Shown here: one piece after another, positions 33,957-43,030 of the stretch
How positions within the stretch are numbered: position 1 is the first letter of the stretch
Layout: each line of letters opens with the position of its first letter
From: Bosea sp. Tri-49
GTDB taxonomy: Bacteria > Pseudomonadota > Alphaproteobacteria > Rhizobiales > Beijerinckiaceae
Assembly (NCBI RefSeq): GCF_003952665.1
Contig: NZ_CP017946.1
Span: 4,607,001 to 4,671,000 of the forward strand
DNA: 64,000 bases
Direction of reading: 5' to 3'
Made by a program: the position numbers and the translations under genes
Notes under the pieces: generated by a model
What the model was told of the DNA's origin: nothing
Database searches by the model: none
Seen by the model: only the letters and a program-made list of their open reading frames with translations

Positions 33957-34832
33957 ATGCTCTACGACCTCCTGATCGGCCCCTTCGCCGAATTCGACTT
34001 CATGCGCCGGGCGCTGGTCGGCGTGATGGCGCTGTCGGTTTCCGGTGCGCCGATCGGCGTCTTCCTGATGCTGCGGCGGATGAGCCTGACCGGCGACGCC
34101 ATGGCGCATGCGATCCTGCCGGGCGCCGCGCTCGGCTATCTCGTCGCCGGCTTCTCGCTGCCGGCGATGACGCTGGGCGGGCTGGCCGCGGGCTTTGCCG
34201 TCGCGCTCGCCGCCGGTGCCGTCGCCCGCCTGACCGTGCTCAAGGAAGACGCATCGCTTGCCGCCTTCTATCTGATCTCGCTGGCGCTCGGCGTCACCCT
34301 GGTCTCGCTGCGCGGCTCGGCCGTTGATCTCTTCCATGTGCTGTTCGGCAATGTGCTGGCGCTCGACGACGATGTGCTCGTGCTGCTGTCCAGCGTCGCC
34401 AGCCTGACGCTTGGTGTGCTCGCGCTGGTCTATCGGCCGCTTGTGCTCGAATGCGTCGATCCCGGCTTCCTGCGCTCGGTCAGCCGCTCGGGTGGCGTGG
34501 TCCACCTCACCTTTCTCGGCCTCGTAGTGCTCAACCTCGTCGCCGGCTTCCACGCGCTCGGTACGCTGCTCGCAGTCGGGCTGATGATGCTGCCGGCGGC
34601 GGCGGCACGTTTCTGGACCGCCGACATCACGCGGCTGATCCTGTTGGCCTCCGGCTTCGGCATGGCGTCCGGCTATATCGGCCTCGTCGCCTCCTACGCC
34701 GCCGGCAGCAATCTTCCAGCGGGACCGGCGATCATTCTGTCGGCCGGCGCGCTCTATCTCGGCTCGCTCCTGCTGGGATCGCAGGGCGGCCTTGCACGAC
34801 GGCTCTTGCCGAAGGCCCATCTCCAGCGCTAG
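33957..34832 (+). CDS. znuB: Zinc ABC transporter permease (ZnuB-like)
   Basis: A 291-residue inner-membrane permease with about eight hydrophobic segments and the ABC-3 family motif around SLTGDAMAHAILPGAALGY. It forms the zinc channel with ZnuC. It follows znuC by 24 bases. Its stop lies three bases before the second Zur-like box, so znuA downstream may have its own promoter. Confidence 0.9.
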   Translation: MLYDLLIGPFAEFDFMRRALVGVMALSVSGAPIGVFLMLRRMSLTGDAMAHAILPGAALGYLVAGFSLPAMTLGGLAAGFAVALAAGAVARLTVLKEDASLAAFYLISLALGVTLVSLRGSAVDLFHVLFGNVLALDDDVLVLLSSVASLTLGVLALVYRPLVLECVDPGFLRSVSRSGGVVHLTFLGLVVLNLVAGFHALGTLLAVGLMMLPAAAARFWTADITRLILLASGFGMASGYIGLVASYAAGSNLPAGPAIILSAGALYLGSLLLGSQGGLARRLLPKAHLQR

Positions 34833-34834
34833 TT

Positions 34835-34851
34835 ATGTTATAGTGTTTCAT
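34835..34851. promoter_or_regulatory. Zur-box-like site before znuA
   Basis: ATGTTATA-G-TGTTTCAT matches the left arm of the Zur consensus fully (8 of 8) and the right arm in 5 of 8 bases. It lies 18 bases before the znuA ATG, just after the znuB stop. It suggests a separate zinc-repressed promoter for znuA. Confidence 0.5.
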
Positions 34852-34868
34852 ATAGCGCGAGAGATGCC

Positions 34869-35777
34869 ATGCTGAACCGCCGCTCCGTTCTCCTCGGCCT
34901 TGCTGCCGGTGTCGCTCTCCCGTTACCGGGCCTCGCCCAGGAGAAGCTGCCCGTCGTCGCGAGCTTCTCGATCCTCGGCGATTTCGTGCGCGAGATCGGT
35001 GGCGATCGGGTCGCCGTGACCGCGCTGGTCGGGCCCGACGGCGACGCGCATGTCTATTCGCCGACACCGGCCGACGCGAAGACGGTGGCAGGGGCGAAGC
35101 TCGTCGTCGTCAACGGGCTGAAGTTCGAGGGCTGGCTGACCCGGCTGATCAAGTCGTCGGGCACGAAGGCGACGATCGCCACCGCCACCACAGGTATCAC
35201 GCCCCAAAAGACGGCAGATGATCACGGCCACGGCCATGGCGGGGAAGACCCGCATGCCTGGCAGAGCGTCGCCAATGCCAAGATCTATGTCGGCAATGTC
35301 CGCGATGCGCTGATCGCGGCTGATCCGGCCGGCAAGTCGACCTACGAGGCCAATACCGCCGCCTACCTTGCAAAGCTCGATGCGCTCGATGCCGAGATCA
35401 AGGCTGCGGTTGCGCGCATCCCGGCCGATCGGCGCAAGGCGATCACCTCGCATGATGCCTTCGGCTACTTCGTCAAAGCCTATGGCATCGCGTTCATCGC
35501 GCCGCAGGGCGTCTCGACCGAGGCCGAGGCCTCGGCCAAGGACGTCGCCCGCATCATCCGCCAGATCAAGGCGGAGAAGGTGCCGGCGGTCTTCCTTGAG
35601 AACATCACCAATCCGCGTCTCGCTGAGCAGATCGCCAAAGAGAGCGGGGCGAAGATCGGCGGGCGGCTCTATTCGGATGCGCTCTCGGCCGCAGACGGTC
35701 CGGCTGGGACTTACATCGCGATGATGAAACACAATATAAGCCAGATCGAGAAGGCGCTCGTCGCCGGCCCGGCCTGA
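34869..35777 (+). CDS. znuA: Zinc ABC transporter substrate-binding protein (ZnuA/AztC-like)
   Basis: A 302-residue periplasmic metal-binding protein with a signal peptide ending near GLA|QE (23). Probable zinc ligands are His61 (GDAHVYSP), His129 (DPHAWQ), His195 (SHDAFGY) and Asp270 (YSDALS); a short His-rich loop (DDHGHGHGGEDPH, about 117-129) supports zinc. The shorter loop and PHAWQS motif resemble the AztC group. It delivers zinc to ZnuBC. Confidence 0.9.
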   Translation: MLNRRSVLLGLAAGVALPLPGLAQEKLPVVASFSILGDFVREIGGDRVAVTALVGPDGDAHVYSPTPADAKTVAGAKLVVVNGLKFEGWLTRLIKSSGTKATIATATTGITPQKTADDHGHGHGGEDPHAWQSVANAKIYVGNVRDALIAADPAGKSTYEANTAAYLAKLDALDAEIKAAVARIPADRRKAITSHDAFGYFVKAYGIAFIAPQGVSTEAEASAKDVARIIRQIKAEKVPAVFLENITNPRLAEQIAKESGAKIGGRLYSDALSAADGPAGTYIAMMKHNISQIEKALVAGPA

Positions 35778-35819
35778 CCGGGCCGCGATCGCAGCAGCGC
35801 CGCCAACCAGGTTCTAGTC

Positions 35820-36782
35820 ATGTCCGAGAAGATTCCTGTCACGGTGCTCACCGGCTATCTGGGCGCCGGCAAGACCACGCTCCTCAACCGCATCCTCACC
35901 GAGGACCACGGCAAGAAATTCGCCGTGATCGTCAACGAGTTCGGCGAGACCGGTATCGATGGCGACCTCGTCGTCGGCGCCGACGAGGAAGTGTTCGAGA
36001 TGAACAATGGCTGCATCTGCTGCACGGTGCGCGGTGACCTGATCCGCATCCTCGACGGCTTGATGAAGCGCAAGGGCAAGTTCGACGCGATCATCGTCGA
36101 GACCACCGGTCTCGCCGATCCCGCCCCGGTCGCGCAGACCTTCTTCGTCGACCAGGATGTCGGCGACGCCACCAAGCTCGACGCGGTCGTGACCGTCACC
36201 GACGCGAAATGGCTACAGGACCGGCTCAAGGACGCGCCGGAGGCGAAGAACCAGATCGCCTTCGCCGACGTGATCATCCTGAACAAGACCGACCTGGTGA
36301 CGCCGGAAGGGCTCGCCGAGGTCGAGGCGGCGATCCGCGCGATCAACCCCTATGCCAAGCTGCACAAGACGACGCGCTGCGACCTGCCGATCGCCGAATT
36401 GCTCGACCGCAACGCCTTCGATCTCGACCGCATCCTCGACATCGAGCCGGACTTCCTCGAATCCGGCCACCATCATCACCATTCCGATGATGTCCGCTCG
36501 ATGTCGTTCACGCTTCCCGGCGATGTCGATCCGGACAAGTTCATGCCCTGGATCAACGACATCAGCCAGGTGCAGGGTCCGAACATCCTGCGTTCCAAGG
36601 GCATCCTCGCTTTCAAGGACGAGCCACGCCGCTTCGTCTTCCAGGGCGTGCACATGATCCTGGACGGCGACCTGCAACGCGACTGGAAGGCTGGCGAGGA
36701 GCGCAATTCGCGCCTGGTCTTCATCGGCCGCGATCTCGACGAGGCGGCGTTGCGAAAGGGGTTCATGGCCTGCGCGGCTTGA
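35820..36782 (+). CDS. CobW-family zinc GTPase (COG0523)
   Basis: A 320-residue GTPase of the CobW/ZNG1 family, metallochaperones thought to deliver zinc to client proteins under limitation. Walker A GYLGAGKT is at 12-19; the metal-binding CxCC motif GCICC is at 64-68; NKTD gives guanine binding; a His run lies at 217-221 (GHHHHH). Next to ZnuABC and under a likely Zur regime, zinc is the expected metal, not cobalt for B12. It lies 42 bases after znuA. Confidence 0.92.
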   Translation: MSEKIPVTVLTGYLGAGKTTLLNRILTEDHGKKFAVIVNEFGETGIDGDLVVGADEEVFEMNNGCICCTVRGDLIRILDGLMKRKGKFDAIIVETTGLADPAPVAQTFFVDQDVGDATKLDAVVTVTDAKWLQDRLKDAPEAKNQIAFADVIILNKTDLVTPEGLAEVEAAIRAINPYAKLHKTTRCDLPIAELLDRNAFDLDRILDIEPDFLESGHHHHHSDDVRSMSFTLPGDVDPDKFMPWINDISQVQGPNILRSKGILAFKDEPRRFVFQGVHMILDGDLQRDWKAGEERNSRLVFIGRDLDEAALRKGFMACAA

Positions 36783-36797
36783 GCTAAAGCCAAGGCC

Positions 36798-37808
36798 ATG
36801 GAGACCATCACCAAACCCGTCTCGCTGCGCGAGCATGTCGTTCCCGTCGAAGCTGGCGAGCATGTCGTCGGCGCCTTCTGGCTGAAGCAGACGCTGGCCT
36901 TCGCGCTCGCCGATGGCCGCGTGCTGCGCTGGCGCGATGGCGAGACGGTGAGCGTCGAGGCCAATCGTGGTGGACTGCTCTGCGCCATCTCGGATGGCGA
37001 GCGCCTGATCAGCGGTGGCGACGACGGCCGCGTCGTCGCGACACCAGCCGATGGTGAGCCGAAGGAACTCGCGCTCGACCCGAAGCGGCGTTGGATCGAC
37101 GCCGTGACGGTCGCCTCTTCCGGCAGCCTTGCTTGGAACACTGGTCGCACCGTCCATGCCCGCGACGACAAGGGCAAGCTCAGGTCGATCGAGGTCGCCT
37201 CGACGCCCCAGGGCCTCGTCTTCGCGCCGAAGGGCTATCGCCTTGCCATCGCCCAGATGAACGGTGTTCTGCTCTGGTATCCCAACACCGAGGCCAAGCC
37301 CGATTTCCTCGACTGGAAGGGCTCGCATCTCGAGGTGACTTGGTCGCCCGACGGGCGCTTCGTCGTCAGTGCGATGCAGGAGAACGCGCTGCATGGCTGG
37401 CGCCTTGGCGACAAGCCGAGCCATATGCGCATGACCGGCTATCCAGCCAAGCCTCGCTCGCTGTCCTGGTCGCATGACGGACTTTGGCTTGCGTCGTCGG
37501 GAGCCGACGCCGCCATCGTCTGGCCTTTCCAGGGTGATGGGCCGACCGGCAAGGCGCCGCGCGAATGCGGGGCGCGCCATGCCAAGGTCACCCGCGTCGC
37601 CTTCCATCCGAAGGCGCTGGTACTGGCGATCGGCTACGATGACGGCTGCATCCTGATGGTGCGCCTGACCGACGCCTCCGAACTGCTGGTGCGGCCGGCG
37701 CAGCGCGGCAGCGGCATCACCGCCTTCGCCTGGGACAAGCTCGGCAAGCGCCTCGCCTTCGGTGCCGAAGATGGCGCTGCCGGCGTGCTGACCCTGCCGG
37801 GCGGCTGA
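36798..37808 (+). CDS. WD40-repeat protein linked to CobW
   Basis: A 336-residue soluble protein with WD40-like repeats over its whole length (for example WSPDGRFVVSAMQ, WSHDGLWLASSG, FHPKALVLAIGY), enough for a seven-blade beta-propeller. There is no signal peptide. It follows the CobW gene by 15 bases, so it is cotranscribed; I recall similar WD40 neighbours of CobW in other Rhizobiales. A scaffold or client role in zinc allocation is a guess from context. Confidence 0.82.
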   Translation: METITKPVSLREHVVPVEAGEHVVGAFWLKQTLAFALADGRVLRWRDGETVSVEANRGGLLCAISDGERLISGGDDGRVVATPADGEPKELALDPKRRWIDAVTVASSGSLAWNTGRTVHARDDKGKLRSIEVASTPQGLVFAPKGYRLAIAQMNGVLLWYPNTEAKPDFLDWKGSHLEVTWSPDGRFVVSAMQENALHGWRLGDKPSHMRMTGYPAKPRSLSWSHDGLWLASSGADAAIVWPFQGDGPTGKAPRECGARHAKVTRVAFHPKALVLAIGYDDGCILMVRLTDASELLVRPAQRGSGITAFAWDKLGKRLAFGAEDGAAGVLTLPGG

Positions 37809-37814
37809 GCGGCG

Positions 37815-38090
37815 ATGCGCTTTGGCCTGTTCGGCAGGGACAAGCGCGACGCCGCCGGGGCCGATGCCTCGGCGCAAATCAAGCGGCAGGTGCGCGAGCT
37901 GCTCGGCCTGCCCGACAACGCTGTGATCGCTGTCAACGAGATCCTCTGCGCCGATCCCGCCTGCCCGGGCACCGAGACAGTGATCCTGGTGATGAGGCCG
38001 GGCGAGAAAACCAGGGCCTTCAAGGTCCAGATGGGGCTGGCGGAGCTGAGGCCTGAGGCGTTGGCGGAGGCGCTGTCCGCTGCGGGCTGA
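37815..38090 (+). CDS. Small conserved protein with Cys pair, end of zinc cluster
   Basis: A 91-residue soluble protein with two Cys at 45 and 50 (CADPACPGTETVILVM), a possible metal or disulfide site, and an alpha-beta pattern. I do not recognise a named family but the sequence has the look of a conserved one. It lies six bases after the WD40 gene, so it belongs to the CobW-WD40 transcript. Function is unknown; zinc-related by context. Confidence 0.65.
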   Translation: MRFGLFGRDKRDAAGADASAQIKRQVRELLGLPDNAVIAVNEILCADPACPGTETVILVMRPGEKTRAFKVQMGLAELRPEALAEALSAAG

Positions 38091-38175
38091 GTCGGTGAAG
38101 ACCACCGCCATGAGCTGTCAGCAGGTGGCGGGGCAGCGCCTTAACCTTTGGCGCCGCGATGGCTAACTTGCTGTG

Positions 38176-39360
38176 ATGGCGACGCGACCACGAAAGATAT
38201 TGAAGCTCGACAAGGCGAATGCGCGCCGGATCTTGCTCAAGGCCCAGAAGCTCGACACGCGCGAACCTTTCGGCGCTGGACCGGAAGCGACAGCGGCGGC
38301 CATCGCGCATCTCGGCTATGTCCAGATCGACACGATCAACGTGGTCGAGCGCTGTCACCATCACATCCTCTACAGCCGGATTCCAGGTTATCGCCGTGAT
38401 GACCTCGCGCAGGCGCAATCGCTGGACAAGTCGGTCTTTGAGTACTGGACGCATGCGCTGTCCTATGTGGCGAGTGCCGACCTGCGCTATTTCCTGCCGG
38501 CGATGAAGGCGCATCGGGCCGAGCCGAAGCGCTGGGCTTCGGTCGGCAGCCGCGAGGAGACGCGCAAGCTGCTGCGCCGCATCCGCAAGGACGGCGCGCT
38601 CACCATCCGCGACATCGATACCGACGTACTGGTCGAGAAGACGCATCTCTGGGCGAGCAAGAAGCCGTCCAAGGGCCTGCTCGAACGCGCCTTCTACGAT
38701 GGCGAGCTCGCGATCTCCTCTCGCTCCGGCATGCTCAAGACCTATGAGCTGCTCGACCGGCATTTTGGCTGGGAGAAGTCTCCGACCCCGGCTTCGGAGC
38801 GGCAGATCGCCGCCTACAAGCTCGACCGGGCCCTGCAGGCGCAGGGTATCGTCAGTCTCGACTCGATCTGCCATCTCGATGCACCCAGCAAGAAGGCGAT
38901 CGCCGAACTGATCGCGGGACGCGTGCGGCGCAAGGAGCTGGTGCCCGTCGCGATCGAAGGTGCCGAGAAGACGCTGCATTGGGCGAGGCCGGAGGTGCTG
39001 GAGCCATCAGCGCCGGCCGATGACAGCCTCGTCCACATCCTCTCGCCCTTCGATCCGCTGATCATCCAGCGCAAGCGGCTGAAGCTGTTCTTCGGCTATG
39101 ACCACGTCTTCGAGGCCTATCTGCCGAAGGAGAAGCGCGTCTTCGGCTATTTCGGCCTGCCGGTGCTGGCGGGCGACCGCATCGTCGCCGTCGCCGATCT
39201 CAAGACCGACCGGGCAGCGCGCAAGCTTCTGGTGCAGCAATGGACCTGGCTTGAACCCGAGCTGTCGCCGGAGTTGAAACGGCAGGTCGACGAGGAGATG
39301 CAGCGCTTCGAACGCTTTCAGCTTGGTGATGGCGGGTTCAGTTCAATCGAGGCCAGCTGA
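38176..39360 (+). CDS. DNA glycosylase AlkZ/YcaQ-like (winged-helix, HTH_42)
   Basis: A 394-residue protein of the YcaQ/AlkZ family, which unhooks DNA interstrand crosslinks and alkylated bases. The catalytic QxD motif is Q50-I-D52 (VQIDTINVVERCHHHI). Tandem winged-helix domains fill the middle and C-terminal parts. ATG at 38176 is chosen; a GTG one codon upstream also fits. The end overlaps the convergent SGNH gene by 23 bases. Not linked to its neighbours by function. Confidence 0.87.
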   Translation: MATRPRKILKLDKANARRILLKAQKLDTREPFGAGPEATAAAIAHLGYVQIDTINVVERCHHHILYSRIPGYRRDDLAQAQSLDKSVFEYWTHALSYVASADLRYFLPAMKAHRAEPKRWASVGSREETRKLLRRIRKDGALTIRDIDTDVLVEKTHLWASKKPSKGLLERAFYDGELAISSRSGMLKTYELLDRHFGWEKSPTPASERQIAAYKLDRALQAQGIVSLDSICHLDAPSKKAIAELIAGRVRRKELVPVAIEGAEKTLHWARPEVLEPSAPADDSLVHILSPFDPLIIQRKRLKLFFGYDHVFEAYLPKEKRVFGYFGLPVLAGDRIVAVADLKTDRAARKLLVQQWTWLEPELSPELKRQVDEEMQRFERFQLGDGGFSSIEAS

Positions 39361-40585
39361 AATCGTCAGCGCGGCCGGGGCGCGGCTCTGGCGCGATGCC
39401 CTGGCCGAAGACGCGGTCGAGCCCTGCTGCGACATCGCCGCGACCGCGCGCCTCCTGAACCGAGGTGATCAACGCCGTGTCACCGCTGCCCACAATCGCG
39501 CCAGTCAAGGGTAGGATCGGGCCAGCCAGTGGCTTTGGCGGGGCGACCGGGATGAGCTGGAGATCGGCGGGCAGGCCGCTGACCATGCGGTCGATCAGGC
39601 GCTCGACGCCGCCAGGCTGCAGTTCGGGTGTGAGCGGCGCACTGGTTTCGGGCGAGGTCGGTAGTGCGATGACGTTCTGCGTCGGCGCACCCTCGAGCAG
39701 GCGGCGAATGACGACGTCGACGAAATGCGCGGCCTTGCGGGCGCCGGCCTTGGTGAAATGGACGCCGTCGCCGAGCCGGAGCTTGGCGATCTGCCCGTTC
39801 ACGTCCGGCCCGGTCGCCGTATAGCGGTTCTCGCCGTCGACATAGGCGCCCCAGAGATCGACATACTGGCCGCCGCCGGCCTCCGCGCCCTTGCGGAAGA
39901 GGTCGTTCAACGTGATCAGGTCTGTCGATAGCCGGGGGTTCTGCATCGGCGGCGCGCCAACCCAGATCAGCGGTATCCGCTTTGTGCCGAAGGCCGCAGC
40001 GACGGCATCGATCCTGGCCTTGTAGAGCTGGAGCCAGCGCTCGCTCAAGGGATCGTGCGTGACGTCTCCTTCACGGATCACCTGGCGATCGTTCGGGCCG
40101 AGAATGATGACCCCGACCATCACCTTGGCGTCGGCGGCCAGCAGCTCACCGGCTGCCTTCGGCCAATCGTAAAAATCGGTGCGCACCAAGCCGCTATCGG
40201 CCTTGGCCTTGTTTACCACCGCGACATCGGCGCGGTCGCCCAGGCTGTCATCGAGCCCTTCGGCGATCTGCCCTGCCAGCGTATCGCCGATGACGAGAAC
40301 ATGGTGGTTGACGTCGACCTTGGGGATGACCGGGTCGTCGCGGACGACGACGCGGGTCGGCGCCCGGCGTTGGGCCGGCGCGACGCGCTCGCGTGGCTGC
40401 CGTTGCTGGACCGCCGGCCTCTCCGGAATCTGCCAGAACATGTTGAACAGGCTGCGGCCCTGCGGCGGCGCTTGCGGTATCCGACCCGGAGGCACCGGGT
40501 TCTGGGCGATCGAGATCGGTCCGCCGGTGACGAGCACGAGCAGGGCCGCGGCCAGAACCATGAAGAGCGAACGCGTGCGCATCAT
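39338..40585 (-). CDS. SGNH/GDSL-fold protein (DUF459-like) with Thr in place of catalytic Ser
   Basis: A 415-residue exported protein with a signal peptide (about 1-28), a Pro/Arg-rich linker (30-90) and an SGNH-fold domain (92-300). Block I reads GDTLA (Gly100-Asp-Thr102) instead of GDSL, so the nucleophile Ser is Thr. Block III Asn165 (GPND) and block V Asp273/His276 (DGVHF) are kept. DUF459 proteins of this sort occur in Rhizobiales envelopes; with Thr it may be weakly active or a binding protein. It lies 65 bases after a lytic transglycosylase gene on the same strand, so it may act on peptidoglycan. Confidence 0.82.
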   Translation of the reverse strand: MMRTRSLFMVLAAALLVLVTGGPISIAQNPVPPGRIPQAPPQGRSLFNMFWQIPERPAVQQRQPRERVAPAQRRAPTRVVVRDDPVIPKVDVNHHVLVIGDTLAGQIAEGLDDSLGDRADVAVVNKAKADSGLVRTDFYDWPKAAGELLAADAKVMVGVIILGPNDRQVIREGDVTHDPLSERWLQLYKARIDAVAAAFGTKRIPLIWVGAPPMQNPRLSTDLITLNDLFRKGAEAGGGQYVDLWGAYVDGENRYTATGPDVNGQIAKLRLGDGVHFTKAGARKAAHFVDVVIRRLLEGAPTQNVIALPTSPETSAPLTPELQPGGVERLIDRMVSGLPADLQLIPVAPPKPLAGPILPLTGAIVGSGDTALITSVQEARGRGDVAAGLDRVFGQGIAPEPRPGRADDFSWPRLN

Positions 40586-40650
40586 GCTCTCGATCGGCGC
40601 CGGTCAGAGGGTGGCGCCGCCAGGCAATATAGTCGCGATCGCCCGGTTCG

Positions 40651-41886
40651 TCAGCGGGGTGCCTTCATCCGCGCCAGCAGCGCCGGCGTCGGGTAGCCGT
40701 CAGCGAGCATGCCGACCCTCAGCTGGTACTGCCGGACCGCTTCGCGCGTGCCGGTACCGATACGGCCGTCGGCATCGTGATTATAGAGGCCGAGGGCTTT
40801 CAGCCGGCGCTGGACGTCGGTGGTGCCGGCCTTGTCGAGCCGCGGTGCCTTGACCGGCCATTCGCCCTGCAACGCCGGACGCCCAACGATCCGGTCGCCG
40901 AGATGCCCGACGGCGAGGGCATAGGCGTCGGAGGAGTTGTATTTCTTGATGACGTCGAAATTCGCGGTCAGCAGCATGGCGGGCCCGGTGTGGCCGGCCG
41001 GATAGAACAGCCTCGCTTCGCCCGAGGAGGGCAGCGAGCCGCCATCGGCGCGGCGTACGCCGGCGGAGCGGAAGGAAGAGAAGCTCGCGCGGTAGAGATT
41101 GTGGTCGAAGCCATCGGGCACCACGACCTCGATGCCCCAGGGCAGGCCGGGGGTCCAGCCATAGCCTTTGAGATAGTTGGCGGTCGAGGCGATGGCGTCG
41201 CTGGTCGAAGTCCAGATATCGGCATGGCCGTCGCCGGTCTGGTCGACCGCGTACTTCATGTAGCTCGACGGCATGAACTGGGTGTGGCCCATGGCACCGG
41301 CCCAGGAGCCGCGCAGTTCGCGGCGCTCGACATGGCCCTTCTCGATCAACTCCAGCGCGGTCAGCAGCTCGTCGCGGAAGAAATCGCCGCGATAGCGGAT
41401 GTTGGCCAGCGTCGCGAGCGAGCGGATCACATCCTTGTCGCCCTTGAACGAGCCGTAATTGGTCTCCATCCCCCAGATGCCGAGGATGATTTCCTTCGGC
41501 ACGCCATAGCGGGACTCGGCCTGCGCCAGCACGCCGGCATGGGCCTCCAGCATCTCGCGGCCGCGCGAGATCCGGCCGCCGCCGACAGCGCTGTTGAGAT
41601 AGCTCCAGATCGGCGCGACGAATTCCGACTGCTTTTGCGTCAATGCCACGATCGACGGATCGGGTGTCACACCCTGGAAGGCGAGGTCGAAGGTCTGGCG
41701 CGAGATGCCACGGGCCTGTGCCATGGGCCAGAGCGTGCGCAGGAAGCCGTCGAAGCCCGGGGCGGCTGGGCGCGCCTCGGGTTTTGGTGTCTGCGCCCGT
41801 GCCGGATTGATCGAACCCGTCGTCTGCGCGAGCGCCGGCCCGAGGCCGAGCGCTACAGCGAAGGCGAGAACGGTGACGGGGCGCAT
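40651..41886 (-). CDS. Lytic murein transglycosylase (MltB/SltB family) with peptidoglycan-binding domain
   Basis: A 411-residue periplasmic enzyme: signal peptide (1-20), an SLT_2 domain (about 45-335) with catalytic Glu141 in GIWGMETNYG, and a C-terminal PG_binding_1 domain (about 345-405). It cuts glycan strands to 1,6-anhydro ends. There is no lipobox, so unlike MltB of E. coli it is soluble. AGAGGAG before the ATG at 41886 fixes the start. The SGNH gene follows. Confidence 0.92.
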   Translation of the reverse strand: MRPVTVLAFAVALGLGPALAQTTGSINPARAQTPKPEARPAAPGFDGFLRTLWPMAQARGISRQTFDLAFQGVTPDPSIVALTQKQSEFVAPIWSYLNSAVGGGRISRGREMLEAHAGVLAQAESRYGVPKEIILGIWGMETNYGSFKGDKDVIRSLATLANIRYRGDFFRDELLTALELIEKGHVERRELRGSWAGAMGHTQFMPSSYMKYAVDQTGDGHADIWTSTSDAIASTANYLKGYGWTPGLPWGIEVVVPDGFDHNLYRASFSSFRSAGVRRADGGSLPSSGEARLFYPAGHTGPAMLLTANFDVIKKYNSSDAYALAVGHLGDRIVGRPALQGEWPVKAPRLDKAGTTDVQRRLKALGLYNHDADGRIGTGTREAVRQYQLRVGMLADGYPTPALLARMKAPR

Positions 41887-41999
41887 GGTTGCTCCTCTGG
41901 CTCGGTCGCGGGTTCTTTCCACCACAGCGCCCGAACGAGGTTAACCATGGGTTAACGCCGCGCCAAATCGCTCTCGCTTCTAATTTGGAAACCGTTTTA

Positions 42000-42028
42000 C
42001 CGATCAGCTTGCGGTGCAAGCTGATCGG
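42000..42028. terminator. 13-bp perfect hairpin after galE
   Basis: CCGATCAGCTTGC and GCAAGCTGATCGG flank a GGT loop, 13 bases after the galE stop and upstream of the transglycosylase gene on the same strand. It is stable, but no U run follows on the galE coding strand. It probably separates the galE transcript from the next gene. Confidence 0.55.
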
Positions 42029-42040
42029 AACGGACTCTCG

Positions 42041-43030
42041 TCAGCTGGCGTTGCGTTTGCGCAGGCTCTCCTCCCAGGCCAGCGCCTGGGTGACGATTTC
42101 CGTGAGATCGTCATGCTCCGGCTGCCAACCGAGTTCAGAGCGGATGCGGTCGGCCTTGGCGACCAGCGCGGCCGGGTCGCCGTCACGGCGCGGCGAGAGC
42201 CGAACCGGGAAATCGACGCCCGAAACCTGCTTCACCACCTCGACGACTTCCTTGACCGAATAGCCGCGGCCGTAGCCGCAGTTGAGCGTCAGGTTCTCGC
42301 CGCCGGTGCGCAAGTGGTCGAGCGCCGCCAGATGGGCGCGGGCGAGGTCGGTGACGTGGATATAGTCGCGGACGCAGGTGCCGTCCGGCGTCGCATAATC
42401 GGTACCGAAGATGTCGAGCCCGGCGCGCTGGCCGAGCGCGGCCTGGCTCGCGACCTTGATCAGATGTGTCGCGTTGGCGCTGGATTGGCCGGAGCGGCCG
42501 CGTGGATCGGCGCCGGCGACATTGAAATAGCGCAGCGCAACATAGGTCAGGCCATGGGCGCGGGCGACGTCGCCGAGCATCCACTCGCTCATCAGTTTGG
42601 AGCGGCCATAGGGGTTGATCGGATTGAGTGCGATCTCCTCCGGCACCGGCGAGACCGGCGGCTCGCCATAGACGGCGGCCGTAGAGGAGAAGATCACATG
42701 CTTGACACCGCCGCGCACGGCGCTCTCCAGCAGCGCGCGCGTCTTGACGGTGTTGTTGAGGTAATAGCCGAGCGGGTCTGATACCGAGTCCGGCACGACG
42801 ATCCGGGCGGCGAAATGCGCGATCTCACTGATGCCGTGCTCGGCGATGGTGCGCTCGACCAGGGCCTGATCGCCCATGTCGCCGCGCACGAGAGTCGCTT
42901 CCTGCGGCACCGCCCACCAGAAGCCGGTCGAGAGATCGTCGAGCACCACGACCTTCTCGCCACGGTCCAGCAGCTCGAGAACCATGTGGCTGCCGATATA
43001 GCCGGCACCGCCCGAAACCAGAATCGCCAT
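42041..43030 (-). CDS. galE: UDP-glucose 4-epimerase
   Basis: A 329-residue short-chain dehydrogenase-type epimerase that interconverts UDP-glucose and UDP-galactose using NAD. The NAD motif GGAGYIG is at 7-13; the catalytic Ser (FSSTAAVYG) and the YxxxK pair (YGRSK) are present. GGAGACG before the ATG at 43030 supports the start. It is divergent from galU with 323 bases between, so the two genes that make and convert UDP-glucose share a control region. Confidence 0.95.
   Translation of the reverse strand: MAILVSGGAGYIGSHMVLELLDRGEKVVVLDDLSTGFWWAVPQEATLVRGDMGDQALVERTIAEHGISEIAHFAARIVVPDSVSDPLGYYLNNTVKTRALLESAVRGGVKHVIFSSTAAVYGEPPVSPVPEEIALNPINPYGRSKLMSEWMLGDVARAHGLTYVALRYFNVAGADPRGRSGQSSANATHLIKVASQAALGQRAGLDIFGTDYATPDGTCVRDYIHVTDLARAHLAALDHLRTGGENLTLNCGYGRGYSVKEVVEVVKQVSGVDFPVRLSPRRDGDPAALVAKADRIRSELGWQPEHDDLTEIVTQALAWEESLRKRNAS

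Noticed and set aside
36213..38111. 632-codon minus-strand frame over cobW, the WD40 gene and the small Cys protein
   Set aside because: It crosses three supported plus-strand genes and shows no domain.
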